From positions 1 to 45,910 of the forward strand of contig JAAFGY010000008.1 of NCBI GenBank assembly GCA_010365135.1: 45,910 bases of DNA. The letters run 5' to 3'. The first letter of the stretch is position 1, and every line of letters begins with the position of its first letter. The notes under the pieces were generated by a model. The model was not told where the DNA came from. It searched no databases and saw only the letters and a program-made list of their open reading frames with translations. The position numbers were made by a program, and so were the translations under genes. Positions 11,101 through 19,355 of the stretch are shown here, in pieces. The DNA is from Flavobacterium sp. GTDB taxonomy: Bacteria > Bacteroidota > Bacteroidia > Flavobacteriales > Flavobacteriaceae.

Positions 11101-11186
11101 AAAGTATTCCATTGTAATAATTGACCATAAGAACTCCCAAAACATACTAACAAAGCAATAGTAATAAATAATAATTTTAATTTCAT
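5184..11186 (-). CDS. Giant secreted surface protein with T9SS type C sorting signal
   Basis: This 2000-residue protein starts with a signal peptide ending near SYGQ. A long N-terminal part is rich in Thr, Ser, Asn and Gly with beta-helix-like repeats. Then follow two choice-of-anchor-D-like modules (about 800-910 and 920-1035; 'FSISAASLLTITPAGTATFT' type), an IPT/TIG-like module (from about 1035, TITPTSGPIGTEVIINS), a lamin-tail-like module (from about 1120, SEVTDATTGGVSYIEIYNG) and an Ig-like stretch near 1320-1400. The last 450 or so residues match the long type C T9SS ending, with RFVLRYTNKTLG, a VYDLLGRQLF core and a final VTKKVIFN. It is therefore expected to be exported through the T9SS to the surface or medium. 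Cargo function is not evident; an adhesin or matrix protein is the simplest guess. It stands alone with its own promoter. Confidence 0.88.
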   Translation of the reverse strand: MKLKLLFITIALLVCFGSSYGQLLQWNTFGNTGTETTEPSVFNDTNISASNLTQGTITAAGNTNRFGGSNWFNTGNTAAGNTLAEAVAGNDYIQFVVIPNSGYSFTPTSFVFNWDNSGTGPANVAFRSSADSFASNIGIAAPVSSIGTSNTITIVGISNITTATTFRIYGYGATAPGGTAGFDIGSNVVNVQLNGTTASSGPTSTKSGDWNDSTVWSTGTVPSNTDNVTISPAHNVFTSIALTRTGTTTVNGSFQLNAGGWATGTNFTYGATGTLNFNNTSSYGVSNVDVFWPTTNAPFNVNVLQGGLTLNSANRTVAGTFTTSAGVTLNTSTLTLNGTAQINPGGFFIQSPIFGNASTLKYNTGGTFGRGLEWSALGVGIIGTTPGYPNNIQLSGNTTLNYNNGTPSAKAIAGNLTIDANSSFYMDYGNVTSGGTLTIAGSLVSAGNLTLGYAFGDDLKIGGNITFNTGYTFDAKGRAVIFTKAGTQTITASSKPTFNYVNLTGGTTIVQLSGTDLDITAPLAGNVISFSAVGDTFDLNGRTLTLGTSGVANSILGAGTFKGSTTANMTLLGTGSIGTLNFTSGYQELGTLTMNRQAGVVGGVMGSAVTINTALNLTNGLVDLAATTMTLASTCSNTFTASSNSFVIADFTASGILRKNVTATAITYNFPIGDKTGSLDYSPATINFPSGILLSAFIGFSVQDFALSADKHPNLDATTNYISRYWSITKTGTAPNYIVTADYLASDVNGTEANCKSNQWNGTTSTWSNTGVMTGTNSLILTGITAFPATNHITKGERDAEINIKQSATNYLHNSTYTFASALTGTNNDIIFTIENLGEGNLNLGGATITGNPVYALLTNYTSPVLGITSSSFTIRFSPTIAGTFAGSISIPNNDTSGSENPYVINFSGIAVVPAPEARLERATLAEIPDGSTANSGYDTVFAGQTIGVSSTAKTYTIRNTGTANLTLSNPTLSGTNSGDFSISAASLLTITPAGTATFTVIFTPTSSGTRNATVTFLNNDSDEATYNFDISGTGNCPSTTNTITPTSGPIGTEVIINSAADLTGATVSFNGVSAMVTQISSTQIKVIVPSGATSGNLVTTNTTGCQATNAFTVIDNKTNSCQGGTTFPSDLFMSEVTDATTGGVSYIEIYNGTANTINLSNYALQVFGNGNSTVSSSVTLNNVNLVSGGIYVAAIGVSTTPDTLDTCTLITGGNGQLADQTSTSAGINFDTGGGNDYIRLFKTSTNTIVDSFGTYLDGTWANSLGLGDRGATFRRKNTATLPNATYSNSDWNIIDWVGTAQSSCSTNDYSDIGTFNFISGTPPSVTLHPSYTPTCKATSLTVAGTEGYNGSSPADTKELAYQWLVSAPNATGWTEITDSTNYSGSSSATLSIANISGVINYQYYCQIRENTNTCYTASNAIKIIDGTITWNGTDWRDVNNGIATPSLDKLAIINANYNTSTPGLGSFSACSVVVNIGKILTITAAEYVKIQNDLTNNGTVNIKTDGSLVQVNDNGANTGIITYERIVPVINSTDYTYWSSPVLNQNLQAFSPNTPSNKFYSFNAATVPEDWKSETPSSVSMDKGVGYCIYGPQMAIPPAFFVASFIGKPNNGLISVPIFWNGDPAGTSNLLGNPYPSALDADKFLATNASVIDGTLYFWTHNTPIQLASGISTGNAGTGAYAYTKEDYASYNITGGVGIAPDITAAAPSGYSGGSNKNIPNGKIAAGQAFFTTSLLVNGNAIFNNNMRIDNLGKIMGNSQFFKTRNPQTKTTAIEKHRIWLDLTNSQGVFKQTLIGYITDATNQYDNRFDGISFDANEFADFYSISQDKNLVIQGRAVPFDENDQVPLGFRTTIDGVFAINIDHLDGVLANQAVFIEDKLTNTIFDLRSGAFTFNTVAGIFNNRFVLRYTNKTLGTSDIITVENQVLVSNKNKQIKVNSKGETIGKVSVYDLLGRQLFKKDKINSSEFSILNLVSNEQTVLVKVTLQNGNEVTKKVIFN

Positions 11187-11568
11187 AAGGCGGAAGTCTA
11201 TATTTTAATACTTGGATGTCTTTGTTATCCATAAAAAATAGATCTAGAATATTCTGGTAGAGATTGGGACGATAAAAATACTGTTAAAGTGCATAACTTC
11301 AAAGTTTTTAGATTATGAAATTATTAACATAATAGGATCATAACTTGCTGAGCTTAAAGGGCTTTACAATCATTCGACGAAAAGCAAATATGTTCGGTAA
11401 AAAGGCTGAAAAATGACTAAGAGATTTATTTTTGTAATCCTAGTATGATAAATTAAAAAACAAAGATTTTAACAAGTTTTATATAAAATCGCAGATTGTG
11501 TTTAATATACTACTAAAAAACAAAGCACTCAAGTTATTTCGTATTAAAAAAGTTGTATTTTTATCAGG
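11187..11568. other. Divergent intergenic region between the giant surface protein and comEC
   Basis: The 382 bp hold a strong candidate promoter for the minus-strand surface-protein gene and must also contain the comEC promoter. A TATTTTTA sequence lies only a few bases before the comEC start and has no clear upstream box, so that promoter is not assigned. I see no RNA gene, repeat or convincing small ORF here. Confidence 0.6.
11273..11303 (-). promoter_or_regulatory. Bacteroidota-type promoter of the giant surface-protein gene
   Basis: Read on the minus strand, TTTG is followed after exactly 19 bp by TATTTTTA, which matches TAnnTTTG at seven of eight positions. The inferred transcription start lies near 11265, giving a leader of roughly 80 nt before the ATG. 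Confidence 0.6.
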
Positions 11569-13605
11569 ATGAAAGTCTTACAGTTTCCCTTAGCGAAAAT
11601 CACGATAGGTTTTTTGACTGGAATTTTGGTTGCTTATAATTTGCACCCTCGTTCGGAACTTGTATTTGTTTCGCTTTTTATTGTTTTTTGCGCTTTTGTT
11701 ATTGCTTATTTCATTTCCAAAAGCACCTTCGTAAACCCAATCTATTTTGGACTCATTGCTTATATTATGGCTTTCGCAATTGGTGCTTCCACCCAAATTA
11801 TTCATACCAACTCTTTTCAGAAAAGCAATTATATTCATCACAAAGCCATTTTTGACAAACCGCATTTGGTTTCGGTTGCAATTCGGGAAAAGCTGCGGAG
11901 TTCCAGTTACAACGACCGCTATGTAGTGATGGTTAATCAGATTGACAAGACGGCAAATACAGGGCGCATCTTCTTGAATATTCGAAAAGGCAGCCTAAAT
12001 CATCCTTTCGAAATTGGCACTCATTTGCAAATCAATGGTAGTTTATATCAAAGTGGTCCAGCAAAGAATCCCAACCAGTTTGATTACGGCAAATACCTCG
12101 AAGGCAAACAAATTTACGCTCAAATTTATGCTGATGCTTCGGATATTAAAATAGGTTCCAGTATTGAAAAAGATGTTTGGTATTATACTTCTAAACTGAG
12201 GACTAAGATTATTCGGAACTTGGAAAAAAGCAACTTCAACCGAGCCGAGCTTAATGTTGCTATTGCGCTAATTTTAGGGCAACAACAAGATATTTCACCT
12301 GAAATAATAAGGGATTATCAATTTGCTGGAGCGGTACATATTTTGTCAGTTTCGGGCTTGCATATTGGTTTTATATTGTTGTTTGTAACTTTTCTTTTGA
12401 AGCCTTTTCCCAACACTCGTCGCGGCTCTTTCATTAAATTAATTATTATTTTGGCGTCACTTTCCACCTTCGGTTTGATTGCGGGTTTGGCGCCCTCGGT
12501 ACTTCGCTCGGTGACGATGTTTTCGTTTGTTGCCATTGGGATGTTTTTGCGAAGAAGTACCAATATTTTTCACACTTTGCTGGTGTCTATGCTACTTATT
12601 TTGCTGTTTGAACCTTCCTTTTTGTTTGATGTGGGTTTCCAATTGAGTTATGTCGCTTTGTTTTTTATTCTCTGGTTGCAACCTTTATTGGCTCAACTTT
12701 GGAAACCAAAAAATAAAATTGTGAATTACTTTTGGGAAATTTTGACGGTTTCCTTTGCAGCACAAATTGGCGCACTCCCGTTAAGTATTTATTATTTTCA
12801 TCAATTCCCCGGATTGTTTTTCGTGACAAATTTGGTCATTATTCCGTTTTTGAGTTTGATAATGGCTTTGGGTGTTTTGGTAATGGTTTTAGCCGCATTC
12901 GATTATGTTCCTGTTTTTCTTGCCAAGTCACTAGAGTGGAGTATTTTTATTTTGAATAAGATCATCAACTCCATTGCCTCATTGGAACAATTTATCATTC
13001 AAGGTATTCCTTTCAACTGGCAATTGCTGCTGAGTGCCTATTTGTTGATCATTACAACAATTATTTGGTTCAAAAAACCCAGCTTTAATAGAGTGGTTTT
13101 GACATTGATTGCCGTAATTATTTTTCAAATCTCCTATTTTGGAAACCACTGGACGATCCAAAAGCAACAAGAATTAGTCATTTTCAATTCGAAAAAAAAC
13201 ACCTTGATTGCAGAACGAAATGGAGCAAGCGTCACATTATATTCTAATGACAGTCTTATGAAAACAATCGCCCAAAAAAATCTGCTTTCGACTTATTTGA
13301 TGGGAAATTTTAGTCATTTGGCGCGAACTAAAAAGCTAGGAAATTTGATTTATTATAATGAAAATAAAATTCTGATTTTGGATAGTTTAGGCGTTTATCC
13401 AAAGGATATTCACCCAGATATTGTCGTTTTTACGCAATCCCCAAAGATCAATTTGGAACGTTTTTTACTAACAACAAAACCTAAACTGGTTGTGGCTGAT
13501 GCTTCAAATTTTAGAACCATTCAAAAACTATGGAAAGCGACTTGCATCAAAGAAAAAATCCCTTTTCACGCAACTGGCGAAAAGGGATTTTATAGAATGA
13601 AATGA
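11569..13605 (+). CDS. comEC: ComEC/Rec2-family DNA-uptake channel protein
   Basis: ComEC proteins move single-stranded DNA across the inner membrane during natural transformation. The sequence shows an N-terminal pair of membrane helices, a soluble OB-like DUF4131 region (about residues 90-210), and then the competence domain with the typical VSVSGLHIGF segment near residue 260 and many hydrophobic helices to about residue 535. The C-terminal 140 residues resemble the end of the metallo-beta-lactamase-like domain found in many ComEC proteins, but no HxHxDH metal-binding motif can be found, so this part looks degenerate. Its length of 678 residues fits Bacteroidota homologues. The gene ends 2 bp from a convergent thioredoxin-like gene. 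Confidence 0.9.
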   Translation: MKVLQFPLAKITIGFLTGILVAYNLHPRSELVFVSLFIVFCAFVIAYFISKSTFVNPIYFGLIAYIMAFAIGASTQIIHTNSFQKSNYIHHKAIFDKPHLVSVAIREKLRSSSYNDRYVVMVNQIDKTANTGRIFLNIRKGSLNHPFEIGTHLQINGSLYQSGPAKNPNQFDYGKYLEGKQIYAQIYADASDIKIGSSIEKDVWYYTSKLRTKIIRNLEKSNFNRAELNVAIALILGQQQDISPEIIRDYQFAGAVHILSVSGLHIGFILLFVTFLLKPFPNTRRGSFIKLIIILASLSTFGLIAGLAPSVLRSVTMFSFVAIGMFLRRSTNIFHTLLVSMLLILLFEPSFLFDVGFQLSYVALFFILWLQPLLAQLWKPKNKIVNYFWEILTVSFAAQIGALPLSIYYFHQFPGLFFVTNLVIIPFLSLIMALGVLVMVLAAFDYVPVFLAKSLEWSIFILNKIINSIASLEQFIIQGIPFNWQLLLSAYLLIITTIIWFKKPSFNRVVLTLIAVIIFQISYFGNHWTIQKQQELVIFNSKKNTLIAERNGASVTLYSNDSLMKTIAQKNLLSTYLMGNFSHLARTKKLGNLIYYNENKILILDSLGVYPKDIHPDIVVFTQSPKINLERFLLTTKPKLVVADASNFRTIQKLWKATCIKEKIPFHATGEKGFYRMK

Positions 13606-13607
13606 AA

Positions 13608-14099
13608 TTATTTTGTTTTCAAAATTCCATTGGCGACTGCCAACCAAGCTCCAGATCCTCCAGCGACATAACCAGTATTTCCTATGCCCGTAAAACTGGG
13701 TTTTCCATCTTTCATCTTGGCGGTAGCAAAAAATATAGTGGGAAATCCTTGTATTCCAAATGCTTGTTGCATGCCGTTATTCTGAGCTTTAATTTCTTCT
13801 GATTGTGGGGTTCTTCTTGGGAAATCCAATTCGACTAAAACTACGTTTTTATTGGCCCAAATTGCAAATTCTGGAGTTTTCAATACTTCATTTTGCAAAC
13901 GAATACACCAACCGCACCAATCGCTTCCTGTAAAAAACAACAGCATCGGCTTTTTGGTCTTATTGGAGATGGAGATGGCTTTATTAACATCGGTTTGCCA
14001 AACTAATTCCTTGGTTTTTTTGCCGCCTTTGGGTCCTTGTGCTTGAGCAACAAATGCGCCCAAAAGAAGTGCTATTAGAATAATCGTTTTTTTTCTCAT
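13608..14099 (-). CDS. Exported thioredoxin-like protein with CGWC active site
   Basis: The protein has a signal peptide (MRKKTIILIALLLGAFVAQAQ) and then a thioredoxin-fold domain with FTGSDWCGWCIRL, so the redox cysteines are Cys62 and Cys65. A cis-Pro loop is visible as GFPTIFF. This is the DsbD-gamma/thioredoxin_7 style of periplasmic thioredoxin that reduces or isomerises disulfides or serves cytochrome maturation. The length of 163 residues is complete for one domain. The C-terminus is Gly-rich (GYVAGGSGAW), which is common in this subgroup. It is transcribed towards comEC and has no obvious operon partner, so its client is unknown. Confidence 0.88.
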   Translation of the reverse strand: MRKKTIILIALLLGAFVAQAQGPKGGKKTKELVWQTDVNKAISISNKTKKPMLLFFTGSDWCGWCIRLQNEVLKTPEFAIWANKNVVLVELDFPRRTPQSEEIKAQNNGMQQAFGIQGFPTIFFATAKMKDGKPSFTGIGNTGYVAGGSGAWLAVANGILKTK

Positions 14100-14190
14100 A
14101 ATTTTATTTTAATTTTTGATTTCGTGAATCATCGATTTATATTTGAATAATTTTCCAAATTTACACAAAAATAATACCAAAAAGTATAAG

Positions 14191-15996
14191 CTATCTCACA
14201 CCGTGCATTAATTTTTTGACAATTGGAGCCATTGCAATGGAAAATATCGCCACAACAATAGAAATCAATGTCAGCATCCAGAAGAAATAACTCAACCCGT
14301 GTTCATCGGCAATTTTATCAATATTTTCGCCAAACATACCTGCGCCTTTCATTCCAATTGCGACCGCAAGATACCAAACTCCAAACATAAATGCAATCAT
14401 TCTGGCTGGAACCAATTTGCTCACATTGGACAAACCTACTGGCGAAATGCACAATTCGGCCATTGTGTGAAATAAATATACCAAAATCAACCAAATCATA
14501 CTCACTGACGCGGTTTTGGCTCCAGGTTCTATTCCGTTTGCACCAAAAGCGATACAAGCCATTCCTAAACCAAGCAACGCCATCCCAATTCCGTACTTAT
14601 AATTGGCCGATGGATTGTATTTGCTTTCCCACCATTTCGAAAATAATGGAGCAAGTGAAATGATGAACAAAGAGTTCAGTGTCGAAAACCAAGTTGCAGG
14701 AACTTCGGTCAATGGAACCGTCACTTTTTCGATTTTTAAAAAGGCTAAAGTTGCATCAGACAATGATAAATAACCTGCGGTGTAATAATCTTTGGCCAAC
14801 ATCCACAAGGCGATGGTCCAAATAATCACGAAACTAGTACTTAAAATAACAGCTGCCACAGTATATTTCTTGAAAGTTTCTTGGAACAATAAGGATAATA
14901 CCCAAGTGATTATGGCTAATGGCAAAATGGTAATCACGGAATTTACTACTAAAAAGGTAACGCTCCAATTGCCTTCCAAAACACGATTGGTATAATCCGA
15001 AGCGAAAATGGTTAAACTGTTGGGTGATTGTTCGAAAATTGCCCAAAAGAAAATGGTCAAAAAAGCAAAAAAGGTAACAGCCATTAATTTCTCCCTTGTA
15101 ACTTTAGCGTATTTTGTAAATCTATAAACCAATAAAAGTAGGAATAAAATCAAAGCGGTCAGAATCGCAATTGCATTTCCGTTTTCGCCCAAAAATCCGA
15201 AGACATCTATTTTTCCGTTAGAAATTTTTGAAACTGGAGCATTCAAAATCCAAAGCAGTCCCAAAGTTGCCATTATACCAATTAATCCGAGTTGAATTGG
15301 CGTAAAAGGATTTCTTTGGTCGCTATCGGCTATTTCTATTTTTGCTTTGCTGGCTGCATTTGGCTTTAAGCCAATTTCTCCAAAAATGCTTTGAGACAAC
15401 CAAAACTGCAACATTCCAAAGAACATAAAAACACCTGCCAATCCAAAACCATAACTCCAACCCACTTTTTCGCCCAAATAGCCGCAAAGCAATATTCCGA
15501 AGAAAGCTCCAGCATTTACCCCCATATAAAACAAGGTGTACGCTCCATCTTTTTTGTCGGGACGATCTTTGTACATTTCGGAAATAATGGAAACCATATT
15601 TGGTTTGAAAAATCCGTTACCAAAAACCAGTAAAACCAATCCCAGATAAATAGAAAACTCGGTTTCGATAGCCATCGATGCATGTCCTAAAGTCATTAAA
15701 GTAGCGCCAATAACTACAGCCCATCGATACCCAATTTTTTTATCGGCAAAATAACCGCCCAACATTGTGGATAAATAAACCAATCCTACATAAGACCCAA
15801 AAAGTGAAGATGCATTCTCCCGAGTCCACTCCCAACCTCCATTGATTGTTGATGTTGTCAGGAATAAAATGAGCAAAGAACGCATTCCGTAGAAGGAAAA
15901 TCGCTCCCACATTTCAGTAAAAAACAGCACAAATAATCCTGCTGGATGTCCTAAAACTGGATTTTTAAAAAACTGGTCGGTGGTATTTTGAGTCAT
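14191..15996 (-). CDS. Peptide MFS transporter (POT/PTR2 family), copy 1
   Basis: This is a proton-coupled oligopeptide transporter of the inner membrane that imports di- and tripeptides. The first helix carries FFTEMWERFSFYGMR, the ExxERF proton-coupling motif of the POT family. The segment GNGFFKPNMVSIISEMY and the late AELCISPVGLSNVSKL are also family hallmarks. At 601 residues it is longer than the 500-residue bacterial standard. The extra length lies in loops in the middle and late part, such as the stretch around LSDATLAFLKIEKVTVP. It follows POT copy 2 by 6 bp, so the two are co-transcribed. It is the last gene of the peptide-use cluster. Confidence 0.94.
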   Translation of the reverse strand: MTQNTTDQFFKNPVLGHPAGLFVLFFTEMWERFSFYGMRSLLILFLTTSTINGGWEWTRENASSLFGSYVGLVYLSTMLGGYFADKKIGYRWAVVIGATLMTLGHASMAIETEFSIYLGLVLLVFGNGFFKPNMVSIISEMYKDRPDKKDGAYTLFYMGVNAGAFFGILLCGYLGEKVGWSYGFGLAGVFMFFGMLQFWLSQSIFGEIGLKPNAASKAKIEIADSDQRNPFTPIQLGLIGIMATLGLLWILNAPVSKISNGKIDVFGFLGENGNAIAILTALILFLLLLVYRFTKYAKVTREKLMAVTFFAFLTIFFWAIFEQSPNSLTIFASDYTNRVLEGNWSVTFLVVNSVITILPLAIITWVLSLLFQETFKKYTVAAVILSTSFVIIWTIALWMLAKDYYTAGYLSLSDATLAFLKIEKVTVPLTEVPATWFSTLNSLFIISLAPLFSKWWESKYNPSANYKYGIGMALLGLGMACIAFGANGIEPGAKTASVSMIWLILVYLFHTMAELCISPVGLSNVSKLVPARMIAFMFGVWYLAVAIGMKGAGMFGENIDKIADEHGLSYFFWMLTLISIVVAIFSIAMAPIVKKLMHGVR

Positions 15997-16002
15997 ATTA
16001 TT

Positions 16003-17514
16003 TTATTTAACTTCCTGCATTAATTTTTTTACCCAAGGCGAAATTACTATTAAAACTAATCCAGCAATCAAGGCATAAATGGCCAATTGTTTGTAACCAT
16101 CAGCATATACAATTAATTTTTCAGCATTGGTGGCATTTTCTGATGCTCCCGCAATATTCGCGCCTAATAATCCTGCGAAATATTGTCCGTAAGCACTAGC
16201 CAGAAACCACATTCCCATCATTACGGCTTGTAATTTGGCCGGCGATAATTTTGTCATAATAGACATTCCTATTGGCGACAAACACAACTCTCCAAAAGTA
16301 ATTACAAACCAACCGAAAGTAAATAAGTCTAAAGAAGTAATTCCATTGGCATTAGCAAAAAACTTAGTGTAATAGAACACCCAGAAACCACCCGCCAGAA
16401 ACAGAAATCCAAGTCCAAATTTTACCACCGTGTTGGGTTCGATTTTTCTTTTACTCATCCAAAGCCAAACTAATCCTACCAAGGCTGCAAATACAATTAC
16501 AAAAAGTGAATTGGCCGAATTGTTTACTCCATTCGGATCAAGTTTAATGCCAAGAACTGTATTTTCTAAATTGCTTGCCGCAAAAAGACTCAATGAACCT
16601 CCACTTTGTTCAAAAAATGCCCAAAACACAATGGAGAATAAGATGAAAACCAAGGCTGCAATTAGCTTTTTATTCTCATTTAAAGAGAAGTTTTTCATTT
16701 CATAAAGCAAATACAACAAGGAACAAGGTCCAATAATGTACATAAAAATATCAGTGTATTCCGAATTGGAGACCAACAAAATAACTACTGGAATTATTAG
16801 TATAGAACCTATGTAAGTCAAATATTCGTAGGTTTTCTTTTTGGAGCTTTCTAAATTCAACAATGGAGAAAGTCCAATTTCGCCTAAAGATTTCTGCGTT
16901 TGCACAAATGTCAGTAAGCTAATAATCATCACGATTGAAGCAAATCCGAAGGCTACGTTCCACCTTAAATGCACAGGAACTATGGAAGAAAGCATATTCC
17001 CATTGGCAACAGCAATACACAAATAACCACCAATTAATGCTCCCAGATTAACTCCTGCATAGAATAATGAAAATCCCGCATCTCTTCTATTATCATCGTC
17101 TTTGTACAATTTCCCAACCATTGTAGAAATATTGGGCTTGAAAAAACCTGTACCAATAATGGTAAAACCAATTCCTATAAAGAAAAATTGTTTGGGATCA
17201 ATTGCAAGAATAACACTTCCCACAATCATTAAAAGTCCACCCCAAAAAAGTGATTTTCGGTAGCCTAGAATTTTATCGGCGAATAAACCCCCAACGAAAG
17301 TAAATGCATAAACAAAAGCCTGAGTTGCTCCGTATTGCAAATTGGCAACCTCGTCATTCATCATCAATTGGTTGACCATGAAAATAACCAGCATTCCTCG
17401 CATTCCGTAGAAACTGAACCGCTCCCACATTTCACTAAAAAACAAGTACCACAATTGCTTTGGATACTTGCCTTTGAAGTTTTGTATTTGCTCGATGGTT
17501 AAATTTTGTTCCAT
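16003..17514 (-). CDS. Peptide MFS transporter (POT/PTR2 family), copy 2
   Basis: This is a second proton-coupled oligopeptide transporter, 503 residues long, close to the usual size. The N-terminus has FFSEMWERFSFYGMRGML with the ExxERF motif, followed by GTGFFKPNISTMVGKLY and, near the C-terminus, GELCLSPIGMSIMTKLSP. About 12 to 14 hydrophobic segments can be followed through the sequence. It lies between the other two copies: a 72-bp gap with a stem-loop separates it from copy 3, while copy 1 starts only 6 bp after it. The three copies are clearly diverged from each other, so this is not a recent triplication. Confidence 0.94.
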   Translation of the reverse strand: MEQNLTIEQIQNFKGKYPKQLWYLFFSEMWERFSFYGMRGMLVIFMVNQLMMNDEVANLQYGATQAFVYAFTFVGGLFADKILGYRKSLFWGGLLMIVGSVILAIDPKQFFFIGIGFTIIGTGFFKPNISTMVGKLYKDDDNRRDAGFSLFYAGVNLGALIGGYLCIAVANGNMLSSIVPVHLRWNVAFGFASIVMIISLLTFVQTQKSLGEIGLSPLLNLESSKKKTYEYLTYIGSILIIPVVILLVSNSEYTDIFMYIIGPCSLLYLLYEMKNFSLNENKKLIAALVFILFSIVFWAFFEQSGGSLSLFAASNLENTVLGIKLDPNGVNNSANSLFVIVFAALVGLVWLWMSKRKIEPNTVVKFGLGFLFLAGGFWVFYYTKFFANANGITSLDLFTFGWFVITFGELCLSPIGMSIMTKLSPAKLQAVMMGMWFLASAYGQYFAGLLGANIAGASENATNAEKLIVYADGYKQLAIYALIAGLVLIVISPWVKKLMQEVK

Positions 17515-17531
17515 ATAATAGTATTAAAAAA

Positions 17532-17560
17532 CAAACCTACAAGAAATACTTATAGGTTTG
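17532..17560 (-). terminator. Stem-loop between POT copies 3 and 2, possible partial terminator
   Basis: The arms CAAACCTA (17532-17539) and TAGGTTTG (17553-17560) pair perfectly, with a further AAG/CTT inner pairing. On the minus strand the hairpin is followed by a run of six T. It would end or reduce transcription coming from the DPP4 and POT copy 3 side before POT copies 2 and 1. Confidence 0.6.
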
Positions 17561-17586
17561 AAATGACTGAAAAATTTTCTAAAAGA

Positions 17587-19278
17587 TTAACGAACGCCAT
17601 GCATCATTTTTTTTAAAAATGGCGTTAATGCTAATAAAATAACTGCCGCAAGTCCTGTCAATACAACAAATACCATAAAAAATTCGAAAAGGTTATGAAT
17701 TTCAAAACTAGCAAAAACAGGATTTGACGCACTAATATGATTGGTTTCTAAAAGTTGTAATTGTTCCGTTGTTGGCGTAACAGTTTTATCTAAAATAGGT
17801 TGTAATTCAATTCCTAATTCTTTTGCTTTGATGAATTTATCGCCTGTTGCTGGGATAATAGAACCCAAAGTTCCTGCCAAAGCATATCCTGCAGCATTCG
17901 ACAAAAAGAAAACACCAAACAATAATGAAGCAAATCGTTTTGGAGATAATTTACCTACTAATGATAAACCTATTGGCGATAAACATAATTCGGCAAAAGT
18001 CTGAATTAAATACATTAAAATTAACCATTGAATCCCCAAAAGTCCGCTGTTTCCGAGGTCTTTTACATTATAAGCCAAGATGAAATAACTCAAAGCTATC
18101 AAAGCCAAACCGATAGATTGTTTTACGGGTGAAATAGGCTCTCTTCCCGACGCTCTTAATTTGTCCCAAAGCATACTAAATGGAAAGGCAAATGCAAATA
18201 CAAAAGCACCATTGAAAATTTGAACCATAGAAGGAGGCATATTCCATCCAAAGAAATTTCTATCGGTTTGATTATCCGCAATAAATGTTAGTGAAGATCC
18301 TGCTTGTTCGAAAGCAGCCCAAAAGAAAATGATAAAAAAGGCAACAATATAAATAACTAAAATTCGGTCTCTTTCAACTTTTGTCAACGAAGAATCGGAG
18401 ATAATTAATCCTGCTAATGTTAAACCACTTGCATAAATTATTGGATAGATTAAAGTTTTAACGAAATTTTCTCCTCCCAATAAATATCTAAAAGCAAAAA
18501 ATAAAAGCACAAATGCAATTACTGCCATTACCAATGATTTCGTAGAAAAAACGGCCTTTTGAGCTTCACCTTCTTCAAAATCTGACGCATCGTTATGTTT
18601 TGGCAATCCACCTAATGGTTTTCCTTCTGGCGTTACAACATATTTATTTTTCAAGAAATAAAATACTAAAGTTCCTAGTAACATTGCAATCGAAGCAGCA
18701 AGAAATCCCCATTTGAATGCGTGAATATCTCTAACTCCATTAGCATCTTTCACATCTCCAATAAATGGACAAATAAACTGACCTAAAAAAGCGCCTAAAT
18801 TGATTCCCATATAGAAAATGGTAAAAGCAGTATCGAGTTTACTTTTTTCTTGTTTTGGATACAAACTACCCACCATACTTGAAATGTTTGGTTTGAAAAA
18901 TCCATTTCCAAAAATAATAATTCCCAAAGCGGACCACATCAAAGTAGTTGCCAAAGATAAATTTGTTCCAAAAACGCTGGCACTTGTAAACAGTAATAAT
19001 TGACCAATGGCCATCATTAGTCCGCCAAGAAGAATACAATTTCTATTTCCAAAAAAACGGTCGGCAATAAAACCACCTAACATTGGAGTTAAATAACAAA
19101 GTCCCAAGAAACCTCCATAAATAATGGCAGCATCAGCTTCTTTCATCATTAATGAGTTTATCAGAAATAAGGTCAAAATTGCCCGCATTCCATAGAAATT
19201 GAAACGCTCCCACATTTCGGTTCCAAATAATACCCAAAGTCCTTTTGGATGTCCTGTTTTTACTACTGCTTCACTCAT
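17587..19278 (-). CDS. Peptide MFS transporter (POT/PTR2 family), copy 3
   Basis: This is the third proton-coupled oligopeptide transporter of the cluster, 563 residues. The first helix carries LFGTEMWERFNFYGMRAIL (ExxERF motif), followed by GNGFFKPNISSMVGSLYP and a late AELCLSPIGLSLVGKLSPKR. A longer hydrophilic linker (about residues 215-245, GLPKHNDASDFEEGEAQ) joins the two halves, and another soluble stretch near the C-terminus (ELQPILDKTVTPTTEQLQ) may be periplasmic. It lies 77 bp after the dipeptidyl peptidase gene, so peptide cleavage and uptake are probably expressed together. Confidence 0.94.
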   Translation of the reverse strand: MSEAVVKTGHPKGLWVLFGTEMWERFNFYGMRAILTLFLINSLMMKEADAAIIYGGFLGLCYLTPMLGGFIADRFFGNRNCILLGGLMMAIGQLLLFTSASVFGTNLSLATTLMWSALGIIIFGNGFFKPNISSMVGSLYPKQEKSKLDTAFTIFYMGINLGAFLGQFICPFIGDVKDANGVRDIHAFKWGFLAASIAMLLGTLVFYFLKNKYVVTPEGKPLGGLPKHNDASDFEEGEAQKAVFSTKSLVMAVIAFVLLFFAFRYLLGGENFVKTLIYPIIYASGLTLAGLIISDSSLTKVERDRILVIYIVAFFIIFFWAAFEQAGSSLTFIADNQTDRNFFGWNMPPSMVQIFNGAFVFAFAFPFSMLWDKLRASGREPISPVKQSIGLALIALSYFILAYNVKDLGNSGLLGIQWLILMYLIQTFAELCLSPIGLSLVGKLSPKRFASLLFGVFFLSNAAGYALAGTLGSIIPATGDKFIKAKELGIELQPILDKTVTPTTEQLQLLETNHISASNPVFASFEIHNLFEFFMVFVVLTGLAAVILLALTPFLKKMMHGVR

Positions 19279-19355
19279 ATTATTTATTTTGGTTAAGGTT
19301 ATTGTTATAAATTATTTTTGTTCTTAGATTCATCATCATAATTTTGCACGACATC

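Noticed and set aside
14191..19278. Recent tandem triplication of POT genes
   Set aside because: The three proteins share motifs but differ widely in length and linker sequence, so they are old paralogues.
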